From NCBI GenBank assembly GCA_944391405.1, contig CALXTN010000003.1:1-64000 (forward strand): a stretch of DNA of 64,000 bases, written 5' to 3'. The stretch comes from an uncultured Alphaproteobacteria bacterium (GTDB lineage: Bacteria; Pseudomonadota; Alphaproteobacteria; RF32; CAG-239). A program made the translations under genes and the position numbers. Shown piece by piece: positions 23,550 through 32,841 of the stretch; position 1 is the stretch's first letter; every line of letters begins with the position of its first letter. The notes beneath the pieces are model-generated. The model did not search any database. It was given only the letters and a program-made list of their open reading frames with translations, and was not told the DNA's origin.

Positions 23550-25514
23550 TTATGCTTTTTTTAGAAGTTGTTTAACTTCTTCCACTAAATTATCAGAAGT
23601 CAAACCGAAATGCTCATACAATTCATTAGCTGGACCTGATGCACCGAATGTATCAATTCCGATGGTTCTTTGTGCAAATCTATTCCATCCGAATGTTGCA
23701 GCAGCTTCCATACTGATAACAGGTTTGTTTCCGAGAACATCCATTTGGTAGTGCATACTTTGCTCTTCAAATAATTCCATACAAGGCATTGATACTACAG
23801 CAACATCTATATTTTGTTCTAGCAATTTCTTTTGAGCTTCAACAGCGATTGAAACTTCTGAACCGGTAGCAATTATCGTTGCTTGTCTTTCTTTTTGAGC
23901 AAGAGAAATTATATATGCACCTTTAGCTGTTAAATTCTCTTCTGCAGACCGACGCAACAACGGCAAACCTTGGCGAGATAATGCCAAAATACTTGGACGA
24001 TGTTCTTCTTCCAAAGCCAACTCCCATGCTTCTGCCGTTTCAACCACATCGCATGGTCTAAATGTTAAAATATTCGGCATTGCGCGATATGATGCTAAAT
24101 GCTCTATCGGTTGATGTGTAGGCCCGTCTTCACCCACACCGATAGAATCGTGTGTCAAAACATAAACCACTCTAATCCCCATTAATGCTGCTAATCTCAT
24201 GGACGGACGTAAATAATCCGAGAACACAAAGAATGTTCCACCATAAGGGATAGCTCCACCATGTAACGCCATTCCATTCATGATTGCACCCATCGCATGT
24301 TCTCTAATACCATACATTATATTGTTTCCATGATAGTCATTGGCTGTTACAGTTTTTAATCCTTCCACAAAAGTCAAGTTGGATGCGGCAAGGTCTGCTG
24401 AACCACCTACAATTTCAGGAACATGTGGCACAATAGCTTTCAGACACATTTCTGATGCTTTTCTGGTTGCCACTTTAGTTTTTTCCGCTATTGCTTGTTG
24501 CTTTACGGCATTCAAAGTATCATTCCAACCTTTAGGTAATTTATTCGCGATGAAATCGTGAAATTCTGTTCCTGCTTCTTGCGCATCTTTTACCCATTGA
24601 TTGTACTCTTCTTTATTTCTGTTTTGAGTTTGACGCCACATTTGTAAACTGTCTTCAGGCACTTCAAATGTCCCATATGACCAATTTAACTTTTTGCGCA
24701 TTAATGCTGTTTCTTCTTCTCCAAGTGGAGAACCATGGCACTTTGATGTTCCTGCCTTATTTGGCGCACCAAAACCTATTGTTGTACGGCATGCAATCAA
24801 TGTCGGCTTATCAGATTTTTGAGCTTGTTCTATTGCCTGTCTGATTTCTTGATAATCATGACCATTAATGCTAATGGTATTCCATCCCATTGCTTCAAAT
24901 CTCATTAACTGATTGGTAGAACTTGCTTTATCTACCGTACCGTCAATCGTGATATTGTTATTATCCCAGAATACGATTAGTTTGTTTAATTTTAAATGAC
25001 CGGCCAATGACGCAGCCTCTTCCGATATCCCTTCCATCAAACAACCATCTCCGGCTATTACATAGGTATAGTGACTGCAAAGTTTATCGCCATATTTTGC
25101 ATTAATCATTCTTTCGGCCAGAGCCATTCCTACCGCTGATGAAATACCTTGTCCCAAAGGTCCGGTAGTCATGTCTATTCCTTCTAAATGTCCATATTCC
25201 GGATGGCCTGCTGTTTTAGAACCAAATTGTCTAAAATCTTTGATATCATCAATGGTTATATCTTTATATCCGGTTAGGTACAAAAGAGAATACAGCAACA
25301 TTGATCCATGCCCCGCAGATAAAACAAATCTATCTCTATCAAACCACTTTGGTGCTTCTGGATTTAACTTTATATATTCTCCAAACAGAACTGTTGCCAC
25401 ATCTGCCATTCCCAACGGCATTCCTGGGTGTCCCGAATTTGATTTATTTATGGTATCTGCCGCTAAAAAACGAATTGTATTTGCCATTTTTTGAAGGACA
25501 GTTGTTTCTATCAT
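23550..25514 (-). CDS. tkt: transketolase
   Basis: This 654-aa thiamine-diphosphate enzyme moves two-carbon units between sugar phosphates in the pentose phosphate pathway. The N-terminal domain has SGHPGMPLGMADVATVL and the ThDP-binding GDGCLMEGISEEAASLAGH with the NN motif. The central domain has GIREHAMGAIMNGMALHGG with the catalytic Glu. HDSIGVGEDGPTHQPIEHL is the transketolase signature. Length is standard. AAGGAG precedes the ATG. With rpiB in the same window it gives two non-oxidative pentose-phosphate steps. The RNA methyltransferase gene lies 12 bases upstream and is likely co-transcribed. Confidence 0.97.
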   Translation of the reverse strand: MIETTVLQKMANTIRFLAADTINKSNSGHPGMPLGMADVATVLFGEYIKLNPEAPKWFDRDRFVLSAGHGSMLLYSLLYLTGYKDITIDDIKDFRQFGSKTAGHPEYGHLEGIDMTTGPLGQGISSAVGMALAERMINAKYGDKLCSHYTYVIAGDGCLMEGISEEAASLAGHLKLNKLIVFWDNNNITIDGTVDKASSTNQLMRFEAMGWNTISINGHDYQEIRQAIEQAQKSDKPTLIACRTTIGFGAPNKAGTSKCHGSPLGEEETALMRKKLNWSYGTFEVPEDSLQMWRQTQNRNKEEYNQWVKDAQEAGTEFHDFIANKLPKGWNDTLNAVKQQAIAEKTKVATRKASEMCLKAIVPHVPEIVGGSADLAASNLTFVEGLKTVTANDYHGNNIMYGIREHAMGAIMNGMALHGGAIPYGGTFFVFSDYLRPSMRLAALMGIRVVYVLTHDSIGVGEDGPTHQPIEHLASYRAMPNILTFRPCDVVETAEAWELALEEEHRPSILALSRQGLPLLRRSAEENLTAKGAYIISLAQKERQATIIATGSEVSIAVEAQKKLLEQNIDVAVVSMPCMELFEEQSMHYQMDVLGNKPVISMEAAATFGWNRFAQRTIGIDTFGASGPANELYEHFGLTSDNLVEEVKQLLKKA

Positions 25515-25526
25515 TGTTTCAGCTCC

Positions 25527-26684
25527 TTAATTGTTTTCGTGATTAATTTCAAATAAAGCTATAAGTTCTTGGTGCGGTGAATATACAAATTGATCAACCA
25601 TCACAACTTTTTTAAACTCATAACCACTTTCTATCAATGTTGTTGCATCATACACAAACGTTTTGGGATTGCATGATACAAACACAATTTTTTCTGGACG
25701 TTCTGATGAGGACAAAGCTGCAAGCACACGACATTGTTCATGAGCTCCTGCCCGAGGCGGATCTATCACCAATGCCTTTACTCCTTTCAAATCAGAAGCA
25801 TCCATCGGATCTTTAAATAAATTGCGCTCAATAATTTTTACATTTTGAATTTGATTACGATTAAGTGCTTTTTGTAATCCTTGTAATGAAGCCGACGAAG
25901 AATCGGATGAGATAATTTCATTTTCCTTATTCTGAGCCAATGGATAAGTAAATGTTCCAAGTCCACAAAACAAATCCGCAATTTTCCCTGTTGTATTTTC
26001 CATATACTCCATAACTTTATTTATCATAGCTGTTTCTGAGGCTTTAGATGCTTGTAAAAATACACCTTGAGGAATCGGTATTGAAAATCCTGCAACACAC
26101 AGTTCCGGAGACACTTTCTCCACTACCGTTTCTGCTGACATATTACCTACAACCCACGATAAACGCACTATATTTGAAATTTTATTTACAAATTCTCCCA
26201 CCAACAATCTATGTTCCAGAGATGGTTCGGTGTTTAACTTTAAAAGAATATCCATGCCGTTGTCTGCATATAATATTTGTATTGAACCTGATTTAATCGG
26301 CTCTTTTTGTTTGGCTTGTTTTTTCCTTTTTAACGGGAGATAACTTTGAGAAACAGAACAAAACTCTTGTAAAAAAGCTTTAATCTCCGGCAACAACTGA
26401 TTGATTTCCGGTAACAACATCGGACAATTCTCTATATCTACCAAATTGTGCGTTTTACTCTCGTTAAACCCTAAGCATAATTTACCTTTGATTAGTTTGA
26501 AGTCCATCTCTGCTCGGCGACGATTTCCATCACCGATATATATTGTGTTTTCTATAACCGGATGTGCCCCTTTTATATTACCGATGGTTTGTTCAAAATC
26601 TTTTTGTTTACGTTGACGATATTCTTGTTCCCCTAATTCACGAAAAGGGCAACCGCCACATCTCTGACAAGTTTCATTTATCAT
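25527..26684 (-). CDS. RumA/TrmA-type RNA m5U methyltransferase
   Basis: This 385-aa SAM-dependent RNA methyltransferase has an N-terminal Fe-S-type cluster motif (CQRCGGCPF, residues 6-14), as in RlmC/RlmD. The SAM-binding block IADLFCGLGTFTYPLA is near residue 235, the DPPRAG motif near 308, and FVSCNPKTF near 335 carries the nucleophilic Cys. HQELIALFEI near the C-terminus carries the catalytic Glu. It lacks an obvious N-terminal TRAM domain. It probably makes 5-methyluridine in rRNA or tRNA; which site cannot be decided. A good AGAGG precedes the start. Confidence 0.88.
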   Translation of the reverse strand: MINETCQRCGGCPFRELGEQEYRQRKQKDFEQTIGNIKGAHPVIENTIYIGDGNRRRAEMDFKLIKGKLCLGFNESKTHNLVDIENCPMLLPEINQLLPEIKAFLQEFCSVSQSYLPLKRKKQAKQKEPIKSGSIQILYADNGMDILLKLNTEPSLEHRLLVGEFVNKISNIVRLSWVVGNMSAETVVEKVSPELCVAGFSIPIPQGVFLQASKASETAMINKVMEYMENTTGKIADLFCGLGTFTYPLAQNKENEIISSDSSSASLQGLQKALNRNQIQNVKIIERNLFKDPMDASDLKGVKALVIDPPRAGAHEQCRVLAALSSSERPEKIVFVSCNPKTFVYDATTLIESGYEFKKVVMVDQFVYSPHQELIALFEINHENN

Positions 26685-26834
26685 TGTTCCTCTCTTTTTT
26701 TCTTTTCTACAAAAAAAATATCAGAAACACAAGCAATAGTTTTAAACATTTCTGCACCCAATCTAAAAAAAAGAGATGAATATTTTTTTTAATGGTATAT
26801 AATATGTCTGTAATTCATTTTTAGGGAGCTTTTT

Positions 26835-27983
26835 ATGTTAGTACATATTCCTGATCATTTTAGTTCAAAGCTAAATTTTAATCTTCAAAAGACCCCCGTT
26901 TCTATTACGGATCGCTCATCGCTTTGGATGGTTATTTTCGGATGGTTTTTCGGAACATTACTTTTATGCTTGGGTGCTTTTGAAATGTTCAGCTTTATTA
27001 CTGCCGAAAAAGCTGAAGGGCAGTCATTCATTGTTGTTGAGATTTTCTCTTTCATTGTGATCATGATTGCTATTGGACTTATTGTTGCTTCCTTTTTCTC
27101 TTTTGTCAGATACAAAAAATTCTTCTTTGATGGAAAGAATTTTACAATTGTTTATCGCCCTGCTTTAGGGATTAAACATCAACTTACCGAATCTGTTGAA
27201 AATTATATGGGCGTTCGTCTAAGAGTGCTTTTTGTGCAATCTGGACTTTTTAACCGCAGCCGTTATATTATTGATTTATATCATAAAGATTCAAATAAAA
27301 TCGTCCCTCTTTATATTTCAATGAAAAATAAAAATATCCGTAAAATTTGGGAAAATTATGCAAAAATGTTTAATCTGCCGGCATTAAGCGTTAGTGACAG
27401 AGGACTTATTCAACGTGATTGTGGTGATTTAGATAAATCATTAAAAGAATTAGCTCAAGAGCAAAAGCTCCCCTTTATTGCCAGCGGAAAATTTCCGGCA
27501 CCGGCTTCTGTTATTGTTGAAGAACAGCTAAAATCCACCTCTCTTGAGCCTCGTGGTATCTATTGGGATATTTTTAGCGCACTCTTTTTGTTAGTTGCTA
27601 TTTTCTCCGTTCTTTTACTCATTGCTGGAGGTGTTTATTTAACAATCATAGGCACAACCATTCCTCTTAAATATTGGGCTTTTGGTGCTTTCTTATTGTT
27701 GGCTATCATCTATTATTCAATGAAACTTTTCAATTCATATAGACTTGTAATTGATAACAATTCTGTGCATGTAATTACAACACTACTCGGCTCTCCTGTT
27801 TCTGAGCAAAGCATTGATGTTAAAAAAATTGAGAATGTTGAACTTGCATATAACCCAACTATTGATCGCTATAATTTGGCAATTATCAGTGATGAAAAAA
27901 TCATTAATTTCGGCAGTCGTCTTCCAGTTAATGATTTGATTTGGGTGCGCGATTTTGTTATCAAAAAATTAATTGGTAATTAA
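26835..27983 (+). CDS. four-helix membrane protein of unknown function
   Basis: I do not recognise this 382-aa protein. Two hydrophobic helices (about residues 31-55 and 66-90) are followed by a basic strand-rich segment (RYKKFFFDGKNFTIVYRP). A soluble region follows, then two more helices (about 250-275 and 283-302), then another strand-rich C-terminal segment (SYRLVIDNNSVHVITTL). The two halves share a layout of helix pair followed by a PH-like beta segment, suggesting an old internal duplication. AGGGAG is 7 bases before the ATG. It is a single gene between an oppositely oriented methyltransferase and the yfgM-bamB cluster. Confidence 0.7.
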   Translation: MLVHIPDHFSSKLNFNLQKTPVSITDRSSLWMVIFGWFFGTLLLCLGAFEMFSFITAEKAEGQSFIVVEIFSFIVIMIAIGLIVASFFSFVRYKKFFFDGKNFTIVYRPALGIKHQLTESVENYMGVRLRVLFVQSGLFNRSRYIIDLYHKDSNKIVPLYISMKNKNIRKIWENYAKMFNLPALSVSDRGLIQRDCGDLDKSLKELAQEQKLPFIASGKFPAPASVIVEEQLKSTSLEPRGIYWDIFSALFLLVAIFSVLLLIAGGVYLTIIGTTIPLKYWAFGAFLLLAIIYYSMKLFNSYRLVIDNNSVHVITTLLGSPVSEQSIDVKKIENVELAYNPTIDRYNLAIISDEKIINFGSRLPVNDLIWVRDFVIKKLIGN

Positions 27984-28061
27984 AAACACTTTTTCGTTGC
28001 GCTTCAATTGTCGCTTTGGTACATTTATATAAATTATACATTTTAACTGAGGGATATGGTC

Positions 28062-28787
28062 ATGGCAAAAGACATTAAACGTAATAGTGAAAAAAGCAAA
28101 AACGCTACTCAGGGTAGCAATCCTTATTTCAATTTGGATGCTGAAAAGGCTTTTTTTGAAGAAGTTGATGAAGAAGTCAGAAATGAAAAATTTAAAGAAC
28201 TTATCAATAAGTATGGCGGCTATATTCTGACGTTTGTAATTTTGGTTTTGGCTTTTGCCGTTGGTTATGAAAAAATCGGCGAATGGCGCATTAGCAAAGC
28301 AGAACAGACCAATGCTCGTTATGTTCAAGCTGTTTCTGCATCTTCTGATTATGAGAGCAACATTGCAGAATTAGAGAGCATCGTGCAAACAGAAACTGGT
28401 TTATATAAAGATATTGCGCGCTTACAGATTGCAAATATTCTACTTGACAATAACCAAACAGATAAAGCGTTGACGGTTTTGTCTCAAATTAGCGATGATG
28501 CTTCTGCTAGCGAAAAAATTAGAGAAATAGCCGCAGTTAAATTAGCTACATATAAAATAGACTCGTCTTCATATAACGAAATTGAGAAAATTTTGACACC
28601 TATCGTTCAAAAAGGCGGGGCTTGGGCTCCTATGGCCAAGGAATTATTGGCTATGTCTGCCATCCAAAATAAAGATATGGCTAAAGCTAAGGCGATTTAT
28701 GAAGAATTGCTAGCAAGTGGTAACATATCTGAGGAATTTAAGGCCAGAATTAATGATATGCTGGCATCTATTAATGAAGCTCAATAA
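28062..28787 (+). CDS. YfgM-like TPR membrane protein
   Basis: This 241-aa protein has a charged cytoplasmic N-terminus, one membrane helix (about residues 49-68, YGGYILTFVILVLAFAVGY) and a periplasmic TPR-like domain (LARLQIANILLD-type and AVKLATYKI units). It matches the YfgM/Tpr_21-type family, whose gene usually precedes bamB and der, exactly as here. YfgM associates with the SecYEG-PpiD chaperone site at the inner membrane. GAGGGA is too close to ATG 28056, so ATG 28062 (MAKDIK) is chosen. A hairpin overlapping the stop codon may end or attenuate the transcript. Confidence 0.85.
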   Translation: MAKDIKRNSEKSKNATQGSNPYFNLDAEKAFFEEVDEEVRNEKFKELINKYGGYILTFVILVLAFAVGYEKIGEWRISKAEQTNARYVQAVSASSDYESNIAELESIVQTETGLYKDIARLQIANILLDNNQTDKALTVLSQISDDASASEKIREIAAVKLATYKIDSSSYNEIEKILTPIVQKGGAWAPMAKELLAMSAIQNKDMAKAKAIYEELLASGNISEEFKARINDMLASINEAQ

Positions 28788-28807
28788 AATTATTGAGCTT
28801 TCTTCTT
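28777..28807 (+). terminator. hairpin over the yfgM-like stop codon
   Basis: 11-bp arms 28777-28787 and 28790-28800 (in practice 9 bp with a 6-nt loop), followed by TTCTTCTTTT. The left arm includes the stop codon. Confidence 0.6.
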
Positions 28808-28907
28808 TTGGTATGTAGATGAAATGATTATATTAATGTGGTAAGTTTGGACTATTATATTTAATTTCTATAAGTTTTGTTATGTAATATCATTTTAGGA
28901 GATCTCT

Positions 28908-30224
28908 ATGCGTTGGTTTAATAAAGGTTTTTGTGTCTGTAGCATGGCTCTTTGCTTAGTTGCATGCGCTCAAGATAAAAAATTGCCGGAAGGTATCAGA
29001 GTTTCTGTTCTGGATGATAATTCACCTGAACTGTCTCTTGATAACAAAAAAGTGAAATCTTTGCCAGCTCCCTATACTAACGCAACTTGGAGCCAAACAG
29101 GCATTAATCCTCAGCATATTATCGGTAATCTTCAAGCAGGATTTACTCTTAAAGAAAAATGGGCGCAAAGCTTTGGTGAAGGTATTAATAAGCGTGACTT
29201 ATTATTAGCAGCGCCTGTTGTGGGAAATAATTCTATTTTTGTAATGGACACTAAAGGCAAAGTTTCCGCATTCAATTTAGAAAACGGGAAAATGCTTTGG
29301 GAAAATAAGTTATCTGCAAATATTGGCGGATTTAAAGAAACAAAAAGTCGTGCGTCTGGTTTAGCATTTGATAATAATACATTATTTGCTACAACCGGTT
29401 TTGGCGGTGTATTTGCCATGAACGCTCAGACGGGAGCTCCTAAATGGCGCAAAGTTATGGAATCTCCTATTCGTATTGCCCCCACAGTCACATCTAATAT
29501 GCTTCTTGTGCAAACTGTAGATAATAGACTTTACGCTTTAGATAAAACTAACGGACAAGAAATTTGGCGCTTTGGCGTTGCGCATGAAGACACTGTTATC
29601 GCAGGAGGTGCTGCTCCGGCGTATGATGCGGAAGACAATGTAGTTATTGCAGGCTTTTCAAACGGAGAAATTGTTGTGCTCAATGCAACTCTAGGTACGC
29701 CATTGTGGTCGCAAATGCTCGTTTCTAATAAGCAGGCTCGCTCTACAACAGAAATTAATACTATTGGTGCCTACCCGATTGTTGAGGATGGCGTTATCTA
29801 TGCTATTAGCAATAGCGATGTAATGGCTTCATTTGATATGAGAACAGGTGATAAACTTTGGGAAAAAGAGATTGGCTCAATGCAAAATATGCTGCTTGCC
29901 GGAGACTATATATTTATTATTTCTAACAAAAATATTTTATATGCATTAGAAAAGTATTCCGGAAACATCATTTGGGCTTTGGATGTTCGAGATTATTTAA
30001 CAGATGAAGATACTAAGGCTGCAATTTATGCTGCGCCCCCTCTCATGCTTAACGGACAGATTTTACTAGCCTTTTCTAATGGGAAAATTTTAAAAGTTGA
30101 TGCAAATAATGGGATTGTTGTTGCTAAAACGGAGCTAGAAATTGATATCAGCAATGGTTTGATTGCAGCTAAGCAAAATGTTATTGCTGTATCAGACGAT
30201 GCGGATATTATTATTTTTGAATAG
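28908..30224 (+). CDS. bamB: outer-membrane assembly lipoprotein BamB
   Basis: This 438-aa lipoprotein has a signal peptide ending in the lipobox LVAC (Cys at residue 20). An eight-bladed PQQ-like beta-propeller follows, with repeated motifs such as ALDKTNGQEIWRFG, AFNLENGKMLWEN and SFDMRTGDKLWEKEIG. BamB is the accessory lipoprotein of the BAM complex that inserts outer-membrane beta-barrels; the 1825-aa autotransporter in this window would be a client. AGGAG precedes the ATG. Gene order yfgM-bamB-(thyX)-der is conserved apart from the inserted thyX. Confidence 0.92.
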   Translation: MRWFNKGFCVCSMALCLVACAQDKKLPEGIRVSVLDDNSPELSLDNKKVKSLPAPYTNATWSQTGINPQHIIGNLQAGFTLKEKWAQSFGEGINKRDLLLAAPVVGNNSIFVMDTKGKVSAFNLENGKMLWENKLSANIGGFKETKSRASGLAFDNNTLFATTGFGGVFAMNAQTGAPKWRKVMESPIRIAPTVTSNMLLVQTVDNRLYALDKTNGQEIWRFGVAHEDTVIAGGAAPAYDAEDNVVIAGFSNGEIVVLNATLGTPLWSQMLVSNKQARSTTEINTIGAYPIVEDGVIYAISNSDVMASFDMRTGDKLWEKEIGSMQNMLLAGDYIFIISNKNILYALEKYSGNIIWALDVRDYLTDEDTKAAIYAAPPLMLNGQILLAFSNGKILKVDANNGIVVAKTELEIDISNGLIAAKQNVIAVSDDADIIIFE

Positions 30225-30241
30225 AATGAACGGAGCTTATA

Positions 30242-31177
30242 ATGGTTAAAATTGTTGACGCCTCTACTGAAATCTATCATTTAGATAGTTTGGATAATTT
30301 ATGCACTCATATTGAAAGATGCGGTCGCACCTGTTATAAATCTGAAAATTTAATTACAAATGAAACGGCTATTCCCTTTATTTCAGGTATTTTGAAAAGT
30401 GGACACGAATCAGTTATTGAACATGCAAATGTTATCTTTTCTATGCCTAATATCGAAAAAAATCGCCATATTTTAACTATGAAAGATGTTCGTGGTATGA
30501 ACTTTTCTATTGAAAAAGATCCGCTCATAGATAAAGAGGTTATAGTTGTTTCTGGTAATATGCGCGCTTTTCGCGATATTGCCAGACAATATGGGGTACA
30601 TGACTTTTTGAATCTTATTGGTAATCCGTTATTTTATATTAATCCAGATGCTGAATCTCGTTTTGAAAATGTCAAAATCGAAAGTGTTCAAAGTTCCAGA
30701 TTTTCGGAACTGCACAATTATATCACAACACATTCTGTTTGTGATTTGGGGGCTTATAAAGATATTACCAGACATCGTTTAGCTTCTTTTTCTATTGAAT
30801 CTACCAGATACTGCAACTATTCAAAAGGTAAATTTGGTAGTGAATTAACAGTTATTGAGCCTTGTAATATAGAGAAAAACTCTCCAATGTATGAAGAGTG
30901 GTTAAAGTGTATGAATATGATTGAAGCTTCCTATATGAAGATGGCTGAAATGGGTGGTAAAGGCGACCAACTTAGAATGCTACTTCCCCACTCTATTAAA
31001 GCAGATATGATTATGTCTTCTAACATAACTGAATGGCGTCATATATTTTCCTTGCGTTGTCATTCTGCGGCTCATCCTTCTGTGCGCTTGGTTATGAAGA
31101 TGATGTTAGAGAAATTTTATCAGATGTTTCCGAACTTCTTTGTTGACCAATATGAGACTTTTATAAAAAATCAGTAA
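30242..31177 (+). CDS. thyX: flavin-dependent thymidylate synthase
   Basis: This 311-aa ThyX makes dTMP from dUMP using methylene-THF and FAD/NADPH. The diagnostic RHRxxSxxxxS motif is intact (RHRLASFSIES, near residue 177), followed by STRYCNYS. HSIKADMIMSSNITEWRHIFSLR near residue 255 is the C-terminal substrate-binding helix. It is longer than the minimal 220-aa ThyX forms. No thyA is seen in this window. GGAG lies 8 bases before the ATG and 17 bases after the bamB stop, so it is probably co-transcribed with bamB and inserted between bamB and der. Confidence 0.95.
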   Translation: MVKIVDASTEIYHLDSLDNLCTHIERCGRTCYKSENLITNETAIPFISGILKSGHESVIEHANVIFSMPNIEKNRHILTMKDVRGMNFSIEKDPLIDKEVIVVSGNMRAFRDIARQYGVHDFLNLIGNPLFYINPDAESRFENVKIESVQSSRFSELHNYITTHSVCDLGAYKDITRHRLASFSIESTRYCNYSKGKFGSELTVIEPCNIEKNSPMYEEWLKCMNMIEASYMKMAEMGGKGDQLRMLLPHSIKADMIMSSNITEWRHIFSLRCHSAAHPSVRLVMKMMLEKFYQMFPNFFVDQYETFIKNQ

Positions 31178-31234
31178 TTTTAATAGCGTATTTGTATTTC
31201 ATAAAAACCGATTATAGGCCCTTTTATTTAGCGC

Positions 31235-31263
31235 TTGAAAAATTAGCTCATTTATGTTATATA
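31235..31263 (+). promoter_or_regulatory. predicted der promoter
   Basis: TTGAAA (31235-31240), 17-bp spacer, TATATA (31258-31263), 41 bases before the der ATG. Confidence 0.5.
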
Positions 31264-31304
31264 CTTGAGCTAGTGTTTATTTGATTTAGCTAAAAGGATA
31301 AAAA

Positions 31305-32726
31305 ATGGCGCTTAAAGTTGCAATTGTCGGGAGACCTAATGTTGGTAAATCCACTCTTTTTAACCGCTTGGTTGGCAAAAAATTAGCCCTTGTGCACGAC
31401 TTACCAGGTGTTACTCGTGATAGAAAAGAAGCTGTTGCAAAACTGAAAGATTTAGAATTGGTTGTTATTGACACAGCCGGTTATGAAGAAGCTCCTGAGG
31501 GACAAATGGAGCAACGCATGTGGCAACAAACTAAGCGCGCCATTGATGAATCTGATGTTGTATTCTTCTTATTTGATGCTCGTGCCGGAATGCAAGCATA
31601 TGATGAGCATTTTGCTGATTTAGTGCGCAGAAGTAAAAAACCAGTATTGCTTTTAGCTAATAAATGTGAAGGAAAGACACACGAACAAGGAATTTATGAA
31701 GCCTATAAATTAGGACTTGGCGACCCTATAATCTTTTCTGCTGAACATAATATTGGTTTTGATGAGCTTTATCTTCAGCTAAAGGATTTCGATGAGCAAC
31801 TAAATGTCTCTGATACTGAAAAAAGTACACTAGAAGCAGCACAAGCAGATAACTCTTTGCCTGACAACATTTCAGAAGAAGATGAGAAAAATTATATTGA
31901 AAATTTGAAAACACGTCCGATACAAATTGCCGTAGTCGGGCGTCCTAATGTTGGTAAATCAACGCTTGTTAACGCTCTTCTTAATGATGAGCGCATGCTG
32001 ACTGGCCCAGAAGCAGGACTAACTCGCGATGCCATTACTACTCGTTGGGAATGGAAAGGCTGGACTATTAACCTTGTTGATACAGCTGGTCTTAGAAAGC
32101 AAGCTAAAGTTTCCGGCGCTATTGAAAAAATGTCGGTGGAAAGCACACTTTACGCTGCAAATATGGCTCAAGTTGTTATTTTGGTTTTAGATGCGGATGG
32201 AGTTCTTGATAAGCAAGATTTAACTATTGCGCGCAAAGTTCTTGATGAAGGACGCGCCTTAGTAATAGCTGTCAATAAATGGGACATTGCTGATAAAAAA
32301 GAGGCTTTACAAAAATTAAATGACAAACTGCAAACATCTCTTACTCAGGCAGAAGGTGTTCCAACTGTTACAATTTCCGCTCTAAAGAAAAAAGGATTAG
32401 ATAAACTTTTAAGCGCGGTAATTAAAGTTTATGAGCGCTGGAATGTTCGTATTCCTACCGCTCCACTTAATAAATGGTTCAAAGACGTTCAAGAACAAAA
32501 TCCAGCACCGTTAGGTAAAAATAAGCGTCGTATTAAGCTTCGCTACATCACACAAGCTAAAACGAGACCTCCGGCATTTTTTATTTTCTCAAGTAATCCT
32601 GAAGGGCTCCCTGATTCTTATCTGAGATATTTAATAAATCAGTTGCGTGAGACTTTTAATCTTCGTGGTGTTCCGATTAGAATAACTGTTCGGAAATCTG
32701 ATAATCCTTATGCTGATAAAGACTAA
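31305..32726 (+). CDS. der: ribosome-assembly GTPase Der (EngA)
   Basis: This 473-aa protein has two tandem GTPase domains. The first G1 is GRPNVGKSTLFN at residue 8 and the second is GRPNVGKSTLVN near 212. Each has DTAG switch II (VIDTAGYEE; LVDTAGLRK), and NKxD-type G4 motifs are present (NKCE in domain 1, NKWD in domain 2). A C-terminal KH-like domain follows with RIKLRYITQAKTRPPAFFIF. Der is essential for 50S subunit maturation. Domain 1's NKCE rather than NKxD is a variation. AAGGA precedes the ATG and a strong terminator follows. Confidence 0.97.
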   Translation: MALKVAIVGRPNVGKSTLFNRLVGKKLALVHDLPGVTRDRKEAVAKLKDLELVVIDTAGYEEAPEGQMEQRMWQQTKRAIDESDVVFFLFDARAGMQAYDEHFADLVRRSKKPVLLLANKCEGKTHEQGIYEAYKLGLGDPIIFSAEHNIGFDELYLQLKDFDEQLNVSDTEKSTLEAAQADNSLPDNISEEDEKNYIENLKTRPIQIAVVGRPNVGKSTLVNALLNDERMLTGPEAGLTRDAITTRWEWKGWTINLVDTAGLRKQAKVSGAIEKMSVESTLYAANMAQVVILVLDADGVLDKQDLTIARKVLDEGRALVIAVNKWDIADKKEALQKLNDKLQTSLTQAEGVPTVTISALKKKGLDKLLSAVIKVYERWNVRIPTAPLNKWFKDVQEQNPAPLGKNKRRIKLRYITQAKTRPPAFFIFSSNPEGLPDSYLRYLINQLRETFNLRGVPIRITVRKSDNPYADKD

Positions 32727-32758
32727 AAAAAGAGCGTTAGAAAGACGCTCTTTTTATT
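32727..32758 (+). terminator. der terminator
   Basis: Perfect 7-bp GC-containing stem (32731-32737 with 32745-32751) extended by A/T pairs, then a T-run. Confidence 0.8.
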
Positions 32759-32790
32759 TTAATATCTCTTTACTGCTTATATTTCACATA

Positions 32791-32826
32791 AAAAAAGAGG
32801 TGCCGGCAGACACCTCTTCTTTTTCT
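32791..32826. terminator. terminator of the prepilin gene
   Basis: Perfect 8-bp arms AAGAGGTG/CACCTCTT (32795-32802, 32811-32818) with flanking A and T runs on both sides. It serves the minus-strand prepilin gene and could also act on the plus strand. Confidence 0.65.
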
Positions 32827-32841
32827 TTAACAAGAAGTGGC

